Source of the DNA: an uncultured Eubacterium sp.
Lineage (GTDB): Bacteria; Bacillota; Clostridia; Lachnospirales; Lachnospiraceae
Length of the DNA stretch: 32,905 bases
Reading direction: 5' to 3'
Assembly (NCBI GenBank): GCA_910583555.1
Contig: CAJTXO010000002.1
Span: 1 to 32,905, forward strand
Shown: positions 21,916 to 30,796 of the stretch, piece after piece
How positions within the stretch are numbered: the stretch's first letter is position 1
How the letters are laid out: every line of letters starts with the position of its first letter
Notes under the pieces: model-generated
Seen by the model: the letters and a program-made list of their open reading frames with translations, nothing else
Told to the model about the DNA's origin: nothing
Database searches by the model: none
Position numbers and translations under genes: made by a program

Positions 21916-22812
21916 TTAGTTTTGTAAGATCATTTTGCGGTACTGGGTGGGAGATAATCCTGTGTTTTTCTTAAACACATTGGAAAAATAGTAAATGTCC
22001 TCGTAACCGACGCGCTGCGCGACGGACGTGATGGGCAGATTTCCGGTAGCTAACAGCGTTTTTGCCTGCGATATGCGGACGTCTGTGAGATACGAAAAAA
22101 TCGTCTGCCCAGTCTCTTTTTTGAAAATGCGGTTGATGTAGTCAAAATTGCAGGAAAACTGGTCTTCGATGCGTTCGCTCGTAAACTTCTTCATATAATT
22201 GTAATTGATCTCCCGCAGCAGGTCGTAAACGACGAATGTAGAACGTTTTATGCTTTTATCACGTTCCGTCAGCATCTGGCTGGAAAACAGGTGGGAGAGA
22301 TGGATGAAAAGATCGAGTAGCAGGCAGGCGGCCTGCAAATCGGAGTACTCCTTATAACTGTTATAATAGCGGTCCCCCCGGTTTAAAAGCTGCAGGATCG
22401 TTTCATATGCCATATGCGATGCGGAATGGTACTTCTCTGGAAGAAGGATGTCACTGGTAAGCTCCCTGCCCTGCAGGGCGTCCATTTTATTGCGGTTCAA
22501 AATGCCGTGAAGCGTCTGTTCGTCTATTTCCTCCCTCGTCAGTGATTCCAGATCAAAGTGGATGTAGAAATAGGTACAGTGCTCGCTGATCTTATATCCC
22601 TCGTGCTCTTCCCCGGGTTTCAAAAGGATCCAGTCTCCCTCTGTTAAGTGGTGGTAGGTCGTTTCTTCTCTTAAATACATATCCCCTTTTACGATAAAAA
22701 AAGCGATATATTCATCCGGCGTCCGGCGGAAATGGATGCACTTGTCTACGGCGACGTAGTGGAACAGGTTTATTTTGGGAAAGCTGTATCGTTTTATCCT
22801 GCTAATATACAT
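21916..22812 (-). CDS. AraC-family transcriptional regulator (cupin-type sensor domain)
   Basis: The 298-residue regulator has an N-terminal AraC/cupin sensor domain (FHYVAVDKCIHFRRTPDEYIAFFIVKGDMYLREE, LTEGDWILLKPGEEHEGY) and two HTH motifs at the C-terminus (FTSERIEDQFSCNFDYINRIFKKETGQTIFSYL, then VAQRVGYEDIYYFSNVFKKNTGLSPTQYRK). The ATG whose complement is at 22810-22812 is preferred over one 48 bases upstream because AGGAGG (complement of 22821-22826) is eight bases away. It is divergent from the GH2 beta-galactosidase, so it is the likely local activator, sensing a sugar (inference). Confidence 0.92.
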   Translation of the reverse strand: MYISRIKRYSFPKINLFHYVAVDKCIHFRRTPDEYIAFFIVKGDMYLREETTYHHLTEGDWILLKPGEEHEGYKISEHCTYFYIHFDLESLTREEIDEQTLHGILNRNKMDALQGRELTSDILLPEKYHSASHMAYETILQLLNRGDRYYNSYKEYSDLQAACLLLDLFIHLSHLFSSQMLTERDKSIKRSTFVVYDLLREINYNYMKKFTSERIEDQFSCNFDYINRIFKKETGQTIFSYLTDVRISQAKTLLATGNLPITSVAQRVGYEDIYYFSNVFKKNTGLSPTQYRKMILQN

Positions 22813-22886
22813 AGTGGTGTCCTCCTTGTGTGATCTGACATTTCTGTATTTTTCTATCATTTCTGCGCACGTTTTTTGCGCATCTC

Positions 22887-22916
22887 AATTTAGTATCATG
22901 CTAATAAGTTCGTCAA
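22887..22916 (-). promoter_or_regulatory. Predicted promoter of the AraC gene
   Basis: On the minus strand TTGACG (complement of 22911-22916) and TAAATT (complement of 22887-22892) are 18 bases apart, 75 bases before the AraC start. Confidence 0.45.
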
Positions 22917-22991
22917 CACTTATTTTATCATAAAAAAACGTACAGAACATAAAAAAGTCGCTATTTTATAAAAAAACTACTTATTTTGCTA

Positions 22992-23020
22992 TTGTGCCGC
23001 TGCGGCGCATTTTATATACT
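22992..23020 (+). promoter_or_regulatory. Predicted promoter of the GH2 gene
   Basis: TTGTGC (22992-22997) and TATACT (23015-23020) are 17 bases apart, giving a leader of about 150 bases. The spacer holds a small GCCGC/GCGGC inverted repeat. The weak -35 fits dependence on an activator such as the divergent AraC protein. Confidence 0.5.
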
Positions 23021-23102
23021 TAAATCAGCAGGCTTTTGTCAAAGGCGAATTTTACCTAGAGCAGACTTTGTCAGAGATAAAAAGTCAAAAGCGGGTCGCA
23101 GT

Positions 23103-23137
23103 GAGTGCTGCGCCGGCGCGCATGAGGCACAGCACTC
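23103..23137 (+). repeat. Stem-loop in the GH2 mRNA leader
   Basis: GAGTGCTG (23103-23110) pairs perfectly with CAGCACTC (23130-23137); the loop contains the GC-rich palindrome TGCGCCGGCGCGCA in part. It ends about 40 bases before the start codon. No known riboswitch was recognised. Confidence 0.5.
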
Positions 23138-23175
23138 GTATTGTAAATGGTACATGCGCAGAAGTGGAGATGGTT

Positions 23176-26100
23176 ATGAGAAGAAGGATTACAGCAGGAG
23201 TACTTTGTGCCGTGCTATGTATCACGTCACTCTGGGGGATGACTCCCATGACTCCCGAACGACAGGTGAGTGCCAAAGAAAATGAGGCGTCGGACGTGGT
23301 TCCCTGGAACGGTTCCCCGATGCCGGCGCTGCAGCCGGTGGCGGACGCCAGCGTGCAGCAGGAAGTGAAGTTTACCCACAAGGAGTGGACGGGCGAGCAG
23401 GGTTATGAGGACGTGAACGGGGAGACCGTGAACGGCGCGGACGTGTACCGCATTAATGTGGAGGATGCCACGTCTTCTTCGACGCACGCGGTTCCTTACC
23501 ACAGTGTCGAGAAAGCGATCGAGGGAGCGGTCAATTATAAAAAAGAGGCTTCGAACTACGTGCAGTACCTGACGGGGAGCGACAAGGCGGACTGGGATCT
23601 GGTCGTGCTGCAGAACGAATCGAAGGCGCAGGAAGAAGCGTATGCGGATTTTTATAAAAGCGATTACGCGGTCCGCTCCGAAGATGATTGGAAGCAGGGA
23701 CTCGTCCTGCCGGCGAGCTGGACGAGTTACGGATTTGACAAGCCGATCTATGCGAACGTGCAGATGCCCTGGCAGAGCGCGCATGACAAGAGGGTGCGTG
23801 TTCCCGAGGCGCCGGTCAATTATAACCCGGTTGGCCTGTACCGCAAGACGTTTGATGTAAACGATACGATGCTCCGCAAAAACGGGCGCGTGTATTTGTC
23901 ATTCCAGGGTGTGGAATCGTGTTATTACGTGTATGTGAATGGAAAAGAGGTGGGCTACAGCGAGGATTCGTTCAGCCCGCACAGTTTTGACGTGACCGAC
24001 TATCTGACGGAGGATGGCAAAGGGAATCTTCTGGCGGTCGAAGTACATAAATTCTGCGACGGCACGTGGATGGAAGGGCAGGATATGATCTACGACGGCG
24101 GTATTTTCCGCGATGTGTATTTGTATTCTACACCGTTAGTCCACATAGAGGATTACAATGTGGTGACGGATCTCGATGAGCAGTACAAAAACGCCAGCCT
24201 GCGTGTCGAACTCGCGGTCGGCAACAGCAGCGCGGCCGAACTGTCGGACTACGCCGTCGATATCCGGTTATTCAATCCCGACGGCACTGTCTTTATGAGC
24301 GGGTATACGATCAATGTGCCGACGGCGGCCCGGGCCGGTGAGGACGGTACGAAAACGGTGGTGACGGCTTCGGGAAGCCATGAGGTGTACGAGCCGAAGC
24401 TGTGGTCGGCGGAACAGCCGAACCTGTATACGATGGTGCTGACGCTGTACCACAAATCGTCCGGGGCGTATATCGAGAGCCTGTCACAGCAGCTCGGTTT
24501 CCGTGAGATCGAGTTTGTGAGCAGCCAGGTGGATTCAAAAGGGCAGCGGAAGACAAAAGACAGCGAATATGAGCCGATCCGGATCAACGGGATGCCGATC
24601 CTCCTCAAAGGGACGAACCGCCACGACACCGACCCGGTTTACGGAAAACATGTCCCGGAAGAAACGGTGCGCCAGGACATTGAGACGATGAAGCGATTCA
24701 ATCTCAACGCCGTCCGCACGTCGCACTACAGCAACGACGAATATCTCTATTATTTATGTGACAAATACGGACTGTATGTGATGGCGGAGACAAATGTAGA
24801 ATCCCATGCGCTCATGAATAAGGGGGAGAGCCAGAAGCACTTCAAAAATATGGTCATGGACCGGACGGTGACGGCTTATAACCGCTTAAAAGACCGCACG
24901 AGCGTCGTCATGTGGTCGACGGGAAATGAGAACTACTATACGTCTAGCAAAGATTATGCGGACGGCATGTTTTACGACCTGATCCAGTATTTTAAGGAGA
25001 AAGACCCGACGAGGCCGATCCACTGTGAGAGCTCCGGCAACCAGAACGGCGTCGATATGGACAGCAATATGTACCCGACGGTCGGAACCGTGGCCGGAAA
25101 GGCGAAGGCCAACATGCCGTATGTCCTGTGCGAGTACGACCACGCGATGGGAAATGCCGTGGGAAATATAAAGGAATACTGGGATGCGATCCGCAGTTCC
25201 GAAAATATGCTGGGCGGATTTATCTGGGACTGGGTGGACCAGTCGCGGCTCGTGGAACTCCCGAAGGGGAAATACGATTATTTTTCAGAAGATTTCGCGC
25301 ACAAGACACTGTACGCCGAAGAGGCGAAGGGCAAATATTACGCGTACGGCGGAGACTGGAAAGATCAGCCGAACGACGGTTCTTTCTGTGTGAACGGCCT
25401 CGTTTCCCCTGACCGCGATGTCCAGCCGGAATTGTATGAAGTCAAATATATCTACCAGAACTTCTGGTTTACTGCCGGAAATACAGAACTGGCACAGGGA
25501 AAGGTGCATGTGTACAATGAGTCCCTGTTTGACAATCTGAACCAGTATGAACTTGTGTGGACGCTGAGTGAGGACGATACGGAACTTGCTTTCGGTAAAG
25601 AGCGTTTTGACGTGAAACCGAGAGAGGAGGCCGATATTTCCTTTCCGTTCCTCGAGGAACTGCCGGATGGCCGAAAGGCGGGAGCCGAGTACTACCTGAA
25701 GCTGGAAGTGCGGCTGAAATCCGATACATTATACGCCAAAGCGGGCCACGTTGTGGCGCACGAGCAGTTTTTGCTGCCGGAAACGCTGGAGCAGGCGGCG
25801 TACCGGCCGGCCGAGGGAAGCGTGGAAGTGAACGACGGGGACGGGGCCATCGAAGTAAAGGGCTTGGATTTCTCGTTCTCCATCGGCAAGGAAGATGGTA
25901 TACTAAAGGACTACGCGTACCGCGGAACACTTCTGATGTCCGAGGGCCCGTTACCGAACTTTTACCGCGCGCCGCTCAACAATGACGGCTCCCACGATAA
26001 AAAGTGGAAAAACGCGGCCAATAATCAGTCGCTGAAAACGTATGAGATCGGGAAAACGGATGATGGGCGCCAAAAGATCCGTACGGAACTTTCGTTTCCG

Positions 26101-28536
26101 GAACAGCCGGAACTCCGCGTGGCCATCGAGTACGTGGTGGAAGCGAACGGGGCCGTGACCGTCACGATGACGAGTGATGCCACGAATACCAATCTCGGCA
26201 ATTACCTGAGACTTGGCACGAACATGCGCCTTCCGGCCGGATATGAAAACGTGTGCTGGTACGGAAACGGGCCGGTGGAATCGATGAGCGACCGGAACAA
26301 TTTTGCCGTCGTAGGTAAATACGAAACGACGGTTTCGAAATTGTTCTATCCGTACCTTGATACCCAGGATACCGGAACACTGACGGGGACGAAGTGGTTT
26401 ACCGTGACCGATCCGGAACGGGGCGAGGCACTCGCCGTAGCCGGCCGGGAAGATGTCGAGACAGCGGCGCTGCATTTTACGGTCGCTGACATGACGAACG
26501 CCAGGCATCCGTACCAGCTCACGCCGGAAGAGGATACGATCCTTTCTGTCAATCTGGCCTCGCAGGGCGCCGGAAATAAGAGCTGCGGCCCGGACACGCT
26601 GGCGGAATACCTCATTCCGAACAAGCAGGAATACAGCTATGAGTACACATTGATCCCGTATGTGACCGGGGAAAGTAAAAATCTGACCGAACTGACAAGG
26701 CCGTACCGGAATGTTCAGATTTACGAGGGAAATCCGGCGGTAAAGGCATTTGAGCGGGAGGTAAAGGAGATTATCGTCTATTCTTCCACCCAGCTCGACG
26801 CCCTGCTCGCCCTGAAAGCGAGATACGAAGGCGATCCGTCGTATAGCGGGGAGGGTGCTGTCCTCACGGAGGAAGAGCGTTCTCTCGTGAGCGAAGAGGT
26901 GGTCGTGCTGCTCGAGCAGAAGATCAAGGAGGCACAGGGAATGGAGGACCAGCCGTCCTCCATCGTCTGGAAGGATCAGAGCGGAAGCAAATTTGACGTT
27001 TCGATGTCGGCCGATTCCAAATATACGCTGGGGTATGATGAGGCGGAAAATGTCAGCTATATGCGCGGCTATCTGGACCTGGATTCCGAGAAGGCGAAAC
27101 AGGTTTTTGATCAGCAGTTTAAGGGCAGTCAGCCTTTTACGGTCGAAGCTTATCTGAACATGAACAATAGCTATGACGAGATGAATATGATCTTCGGCAA
27201 GGGTGACCAGAGCATGGGATTCCGGGGTACCGCCTCCAGCCTGTACTTCTTTATCCATAACGGAGCGGACTGGAAGACGTGTGAGGCGACCGGCCTCTAT
27301 CTCGATGGATGGCATCATGTGGCGGCCATGTATTCTCCGGACGAAGACGGTACACTGATGATCGCGCTGGACGGAAGCGTTGTACAAAAGACGATAGGTG
27401 TCGGTACTGTTTCCGGTTCGTCTTATCCGCTCGGCATCGGGCACGACGCCCAGACCGACCGTTGTGGGGACAATAGTTACGCCGCGGTGCGCGTATATGA
27501 CCGTGTGCTGACCGAGAAGGAACTGCGGGGACAGCGCGAGTACGACCTGGGCGCCTGCGCAGAACCGGCGGTGCTGCCGTCCGACGAGTCGGCAAAACTG
27601 TGGTATGAGTTTGCCAGCAAGCCGGCGCTCGTACATTTTTCGAAGCAAAGGATCACGCTACAAAAGGACGGCCCGACAAAAACGGTAACTGTATCCGTCG
27701 CGCCGAGAAATTATCACGGTGCCTCGCTTTCGGTTGCGTCACAGGATGAGAGTATCGTATCCATCGCATCCGTAAGAGAGAACGGCTCGGAATATGAACT
27801 CCGCCCGGGCGCGCTCGGAGAGACGGCGCTCAAAGCCGAGACCGACGGCGGACTGTACAGCCTCTGCCGCGTCACCGTGAGGGAAAAGCTGGAGGAAGAG
27901 CCGGGCAATACCGATCCGGGGCCGACGCAGAACGATCCGAACAAGCCAGCCGCGCCGGGACCATCCGGTTCTCCGGGTGCCACGTCCGCACCGAAGGCGT
28001 CGGAAGTGACCGGCCTGAGAGCAGTGAAGAATGGGACGAAATCGATCACGCTGGCGTGGGACGGCATAAGCGGAGCTGTCTACGAGGTGAGGCGTTTTGA
28101 TCCGGCGAAGAAGAAATGGATCACGCAGAAAACAAATATACAGACACCGGGCTTTACCGATAACAAGTGCAAGCCGGGTAAACATTATAAATACATTGTG
28201 GCCTGTACGAACCAGGCAGCCGTTTCCAAACAGCTGGACACAGCGACGAAGCCGAAAAAACCGGTGATCCGCTCCGTGAAACGGAAGGGGAAGGCGCTTC
28301 TCATCAAATGGAAAAAATGCAGCGCGGACTCTATCGAGATCTATGTAAAGAGCGGAAAAGGGAAGTTTAAAAAACTGGCGGTAAAGAAGGGGAGCGCGGT
28401 CTCGTATAAAGCGGCGGGGCTGGCGAAGAAAAAGAATTGTTCCTTTAAGATCCGGGCGTTTATGAAAGGAAGCGGGAAAAAGATCTACAGCGCGTACTCG
28501 AAAGTGAAGTCGGGTTCGAGCGCGAAGAAAAAATAA
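23176..28536 (+). CDS. Secreted multidomain GH2 beta-galactosidase
   Basis: The 1786-residue protein starts with a signal peptide (MRRRITAGVLCAVLCITSLW, cleavage near VSA-KE). A LacZ-like GH2 module follows: sugar-binding domain (LPASWTSYGFDKPIYANVQMP, NPVGLYRKTF, WMEGQDM), Ig-like domain, catalytic barrel with acid/base Glu585 (STGNEN) and nucleophile Glu653 (LCEYDHAMGN), and the Bgal small-chain domain. Then come a LamG/concanavalin-like module (about 1270-1440, GWHHVAAMYSPD), a Big-like domain (about 1460-1550), a Pro-rich linker and two Lys-rich FN3-like domains to the end. ATG 23176 has GTGGAG six bases before it. No LPXTG motif is present, so retention on the cell probably depends on the basic C-terminus (inference). 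It is the largest gene here and is divergent from the AraC regulator. Confidence 0.92.
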   Translation: MRRRITAGVLCAVLCITSLWGMTPMTPERQVSAKENEASDVVPWNGSPMPALQPVADASVQQEVKFTHKEWTGEQGYEDVNGETVNGADVYRINVEDATSSSTHAVPYHSVEKAIEGAVNYKKEASNYVQYLTGSDKADWDLVVLQNESKAQEEAYADFYKSDYAVRSEDDWKQGLVLPASWTSYGFDKPIYANVQMPWQSAHDKRVRVPEAPVNYNPVGLYRKTFDVNDTMLRKNGRVYLSFQGVESCYYVYVNGKEVGYSEDSFSPHSFDVTDYLTEDGKGNLLAVEVHKFCDGTWMEGQDMIYDGGIFRDVYLYSTPLVHIEDYNVVTDLDEQYKNASLRVELAVGNSSAAELSDYAVDIRLFNPDGTVFMSGYTINVPTAARAGEDGTKTVVTASGSHEVYEPKLWSAEQPNLYTMVLTLYHKSSGAYIESLSQQLGFREIEFVSSQVDSKGQRKTKDSEYEPIRINGMPILLKGTNRHDTDPVYGKHVPEETVRQDIETMKRFNLNAVRTSHYSNDEYLYYLCDKYGLYVMAETNVESHALMNKGESQKHFKNMVMDRTVTAYNRLKDRTSVVMWSTGNENYYTSSKDYADGMFYDLIQYFKEKDPTRPIHCESSGNQNGVDMDSNMYPTVGTVAGKAKANMPYVLCEYDHAMGNAVGNIKEYWDAIRSSENMLGGFIWDWVDQSRLVELPKGKYDYFSEDFAHKTLYAEEAKGKYYAYGGDWKDQPNDGSFCVNGLVSPDRDVQPELYEVKYIYQNFWFTAGNTELAQGKVHVYNESLFDNLNQYELVWTLSEDDTELAFGKERFDVKPREEADISFPFLEELPDGRKAGAEYYLKLEVRLKSDTLYAKAGHVVAHEQFLLPETLEQAAYRPAEGSVEVNDGDGAIEVKGLDFSFSIGKEDGILKDYAYRGTLLMSEGPLPNFYRAPLNNDGSHDKKWKNAANNQSLKTYEIGKTDDGRQKIRTELSFPEQPELRVAIEYVVEANGAVTVTMTSDATNTNLGNYLRLGTNMRLPAGYENVCWYGNGPVESMSDRNNFAVVGKYETTVSKLFYPYLDTQDTGTLTGTKWFTVTDPERGEALAVAGREDVETAALHFTVADMTNARHPYQLTPEEDTILSVNLASQGAGNKSCGPDTLAEYLIPNKQEYSYEYTLIPYVTGESKNLTELTRPYRNVQIYEGNPAVKAFEREVKEIIVYSSTQLDALLALKARYEGDPSYSGEGAVLTEEERSLVSEEVVVLLEQKIKEAQGMEDQPSSIVWKDQSGSKFDVSMSADSKYTLGYDEAENVSYMRGYLDLDSEKAKQVFDQQFKGSQPFTVEAYLNMNNSYDEMNMIFGKGDQSMGFRGTASSLYFFIHNGADWKTCEATGLYLDGWHHVAAMYSPDEDGTLMIALDGSVVQKTIGVGTVSGSSYPLGIGHDAQTDRCGDNSYAAVRVYDRVLTEKELRGQREYDLGACAEPAVLPSDESAKLWYEFASKPALVHFSKQRITLQKDGPTKTVTVSVAPRNYHGASLSVASQDESIVSIASVRENGSEYELRPGALGETALKAETDGGLYSLCRVTVREKLEEEPGNTDPGPTQNDPNKPAAPGPSGSPGATSAPKASEVTGLRAVKNGTKSITLAWDGISGAVYEVRRFDPAKKKWITQKTNIQTPGFTDNKCKPGKHYKYIVACTNQAAVSKQLDTATKPKKPVIRSVKRKGKALLIKWKKCSADSIEIYVKSGKGKFKKLAVKKGSAVSYKAAGLAKKKNCSFKIRAFMKGSGKKIYSAYSKVKSGSSAKKK

Positions 28537-28575
28537 GCGCCGGGATGAGTGAGAGGGGCGGGATATGAAAAGAGG

Positions 28576-28604
28576 CGGAGCAGGAAACTGCTCCGTTTCT
28601 GCGT
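28576..28604 (+). terminator. Terminator of the GH2 gene
   Basis: CGGAGCAG (28576-28583), loop GAAA, CTGCTCCG (28588-28595), then TTTCTGCGTTTT. The T tract is interrupted. Confidence 0.7.
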
Positions 28605-28619
28605 TTTGGGGTTATGTAT

Positions 28620-29018
28620 TTATGAAATCTTTTGCAGCGTTTCGCTGTGTTCCTGAATGACTTTTTTCATTACAGCTATGTCATCAAAAAACGCTTCCAT
28701 TTTGTCTGCATAGTTTTTGTAGCGTTTGTATGTATCTGTATAGCATGATTCAATGGTATCCAGTCGGGGCAAAATCATGTTTTCCTGATACAGTTTGATT
28801 TGATGGAGTTCTTGTTTTGTTTCCTGTAGTTCGCTTTTTAATGGCGCTAACTCTGATAACTCTGATTTAATGGTATCCAGTTGGGGCAAAACCATGTGTT
28901 TCAACTGATGGAGTTCTTGTTTTGTTTCCTGTAGTTCACTTTTTAATGGCGCTAACTCTGATTTTAGTTTCTTGCTCATCATTTCAGAGATAGCGAGCAG
29001 CAGTTCGTTATCTGTCAT
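28620..29018 (-). CDS. Coiled-coil protein with an internal duplication
   Basis: The 132-residue protein is almost all alpha-helical heptads with no signal or membrane segment. The block SELAPLKSELQETKQELHQ occurs twice, each followed by a short variable link and M(V/I)LP(Q/R)LDTI. An acidic/basic C-terminal helix ends it (YKNYADKMEAFFDDIAVMKKVIQEHSE). An AAAGGTG site precedes the ATG. No catalytic or binding motif is seen. Similar small heptad proteins are frequent in Lachnospiraceae (established only as a general impression), and their role is unknown. It stands alone on the minus strand between the GH2 gene and a small membrane protein gene. Confidence 0.75.
   Translation of the reverse strand: MTDNELLLAISEMMSKKLKSELAPLKSELQETKQELHQLKHMVLPQLDTIKSELSELAPLKSELQETKQELHQIKLYQENMILPRLDTIESCYTDTYKRYKNYADKMEAFFDDIAVMKKVIQEHSETLQKIS
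28801..28962 (-). repeat. Direct repeat of 57 bases inside the coiled-coil gene
   Basis: Bases 28801-28857 and 28906-28962 are identical except for one G/A difference. The offset is 105 bases, that is 35 residues or five full heptads, so coiled-coil register is kept. Confidence 0.9.
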
Positions 29019-29337
29019 AAGACCACACCTTTCTGTATGTTTATTTCCTATAATATATATAAGGTATAAGTTTATATGGATCGTAGATGTTCTGCCCTTG
29101 CGTATGGAATATGATCGCTTCTTATAGGCATTTTAATGGGAGTAGAAAATTAAATTTGATCGTTTTCATTTTGTTAGGTGATATGATACAATAGTAAATA
29201 AGGGAAATCATAGATCTATGGTTTTTTCCTTTTTTGTATCTTACCACAGAAGACTGGTAAGGTCAACCTAAAATTGAAAAAAATTGAAAAGATGAAATCG
29301 AAACGTTAGCAGAGATAAGGAAAGGGCGAGGTGTTTT
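29019..29337. other. 319-base intergenic region without a gene
   Basis: This AT-rich gap separates divergent genes. A TACAAT (29187-29192) could be the -10 for the gene at 29338, with no good -35. The palindrome CATAGATCTATG lies near 29209-29220, flanked by GGAAA and a TTTTTTCC run, so it may fold as a weak attenuator-like stem. No RNA family or coding frame was recognised. Confidence 0.5.
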
Positions 29338-29772
29338 ATGAATGCAAATAAGGTTAGAAAGAAATGTGTCATACTTTTTTGTCTCATAGTTATATTGTCC
29401 GTTTTCGTTTTTTTGTTTCTCTATGGAAGAATGAATGACAGGGCAGGCGTTAAGATAGAGAGGGAGCAATCCTGGTTTGACGAGTTTTACATTAAGGATG
29501 ACAGGGTTTATATTAGATGCTATGTTACGATGCAAAATAGCGGTAATGAAGATAAGTACGTAAAACTGGAAGCCAATATGGAAGAGGATGCCGATAAAAA
29601 GCTGATTCGAAATGCGAAAGTTACCGGATATGATGAAAAGGGTGTGGATGAGTTTTTGGTTCCGGCAAATTCGACAGAGGAATATACTATTTATTTTATT
29701 GATGACTTCGCGGGGAATAACGTAAAGCAGGATCGAAATTTACCGGAAATAGATATCGTGGAATATAAATGA
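29338..29772 (+). CDS. Small membrane-anchored protein with an Ig-like extracellular domain (unknown function)
   Basis: The 144-residue protein has one N-terminal membrane helix (CVILFCLIVILSVFVFLFLYG) after a basic start, so the rest should lie outside the cell. The extracellular part is beta-rich (FYIKDDRVYIRCYVTMQNSGNEDKYVKLEANMEED, then VPANSTEEYTIYFIDDF) and resembles small Ig-like or DUF4352-type folds in pattern only. A GAGGTG site lies just before ATG 29338. I do not recognise a family with confidence. It is followed by a short TTTCCG/CGGAAA stem (29792-29811) without a T run. Confidence 0.7.
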   Translation: MNANKVRKKCVILFCLIVILSVFVFLFLYGRMNDRAGVKIEREQSWFDEFYIKDDRVYIRCYVTMQNSGNEDKYVKLEANMEEDADKKLIRNAKVTGYDEKGVDEFLVPANSTEEYTIYFIDDFAGNNVKQDRNLPEIDIVEYK

Positions 29773-29869
29773 GGGATGATCGTAACATTGATTTCCGATT
29801 TTTAACGGAAAGGACGGGTACAGACAGCTTTGCTACGGAGCGTAGCCTTTATGCAAATGAGCGTTTCTT

Positions 29870-29884
29870 ACAATAAAATATTGT
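29870..29884. promoter_or_regulatory. Inverted repeat upstream of the XRE gene (possible operator)
   Basis: ACAATA-AAA-TATTGT is a perfect 6-bp inverted repeat, 58 bases before the regulator's ATG. It could be an autoregulatory site. A hairpin GCTACG-GAG-CGTAGC lies further upstream at 29832-29846. Confidence 0.35.
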
Positions 29885-29941
29885 CGGGATTATCATTAGG
29901 GCAGCAGCGGAAAGCTGACTTAATGATCGGAGGATTGTAAA

Positions 29942-30604
29942 ATGGTAAAAAAGAGTGAAGTGAGGATGACATTGGGGGAAAAAATAAGAACTGCGCGCAA
30001 AAGAGCAGGGCTTACGCAGAAGCAGCTGGCAGAACAGCTTTTGGTGTCACGCCAGGCGATCACGAAATGGGAAGCGGATCGGGGAATGCCGGATATCGAG
30101 AATTTGAAACAGCTTTCCAAGCGTCTCAATATTAGTATGGATCATCTTCTTGATAGCGGGGAAAGAGTGGATCTATCCGTTATGAGAGAGGAAATAAATC
30201 TTGATGATGTTACGTATGTCCGGAAGATTAAGGGAAGGTGGAGTAAGAAGGCGGGGAAAAAGGACAGGATCGTGAGAGAAAAATTTCCCGATGCGGAAAT
30301 CCATTGTCTTATGGGAAAACGGATGCTCACCAGAGGGGAGAGGATCACGGATCACGCGATAGGTTTCTTGTCGGATGCGCCATTTGGAATACCGGAGTTT
30401 CTAAACGGTATCCAAAATGCAGATAAGGAGTTTTACCTTGTTGATCGATCGAATAAGCAATTTTTCGTGATCGTAACTGATGAGTTTATTGAGAGCAGAC
30501 AGCTTGCTGAAAAGATTACGGATAAGAGATTTGAGATGGGGGATTTTTTGTTTGTTGACTGCGGGAAGATTTCGGATGATAAGGAGGGAGAGGATGGAAA
30601 GTAA
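29942..30604 (+). CDS. XRE-family HTH regulator with an uncharacterised C-terminal domain
   Basis: The 220-residue protein has a textbook Cro/C1 HTH at residues 9-66 (LGEKIRTARKRAGLTQKQLAEQLLVSRQAITKWEADRGMPDIENLKQLSKRLNISMDHLL). A linker (about 70-110) is strongly basic, with VREKFPDAEIHCLMGKRM. The C-terminal part (about 120-215) mixes alpha and beta elements and includes FYLVDRSNKQFFVIVTDEFIE; no known domain was recognised. ATG 29942 is used because CGGAGG lies nine bases upstream; ATG 29966 has its purine run too close. It stands alone, so it may sense an intracellular signal through the C-terminal domain. Confidence 0.88.
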   Translation: MVKKSEVRMTLGEKIRTARKRAGLTQKQLAEQLLVSRQAITKWEADRGMPDIENLKQLSKRLNISMDHLLDSGERVDLSVMREEINLDDVTYVRKIKGRWSKKAGKKDRIVREKFPDAEIHCLMGKRMLTRGERITDHAIGFLSDAPFGIPEFLNGIQNADKEFYLVDRSNKQFFVIVTDEFIESRQLAEKITDKRFEMGDFLFVDCGKISDDKEGEDGK

Positions 30605-30640
30605 GCAGAGGAGGCCGGCGGATGGCTGCTTTTTGATTTT
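30603..30640 (+). terminator. Weak terminator after the XRE gene
   Basis: AAGCAG (30603-30608) pairs with CTGCTT (30626-30631) around a GC-rich interior (GGCCGGC) and is followed by TTTTGATTTT. Confidence 0.5.
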
Positions 30641-30651
30641 ATTATGCTGAG

Positions 30652-30686
30652 GAACAAATGTTTTAAAAAAATACAAACAAATATTC
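30652..30686. promoter_or_regulatory. Possible LexA (SOS) boxes upstream of uvrB
   Basis: GAACAAATGTTT (30652-30663) matches the Gram-positive LexA box GAAC-N4-GTTC at seven of eight positions, and AAACAAATATTC (30675-30686) at six of eight. The second lies just upstream of the uvrB -35. uvrB is a standard SOS gene, which supports but does not prove function. Confidence 0.4.
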
Positions 30687-30695
30687 GATTTTTTG

Positions 30696-30724
30696 TTGCG
30701 TTTTGGAGCGCTTTGTGATATACT
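30696..30724 (+). promoter_or_regulatory. Predicted promoter of uvrB
   Basis: TTGCGT (30696-30701) and TATACT (30719-30724) are 17 bases apart. The leader to the uvrB ATG would be about 205 bases. Confidence 0.6.
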
Positions 30725-30796
30725 TTTACCCATATCAAAAGAGCATATTTCGTTGCATTTGAAAAATATTAATAAAGAAGAATTGGATGCAGAGGC

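Noticed and set aside
25951..27648. 565-codon minus-strand frame inside the GH2 gene
   Set aside because: It is antisense to a confidently assigned enzyme, rich in Arg/His, with no domain or binding site.
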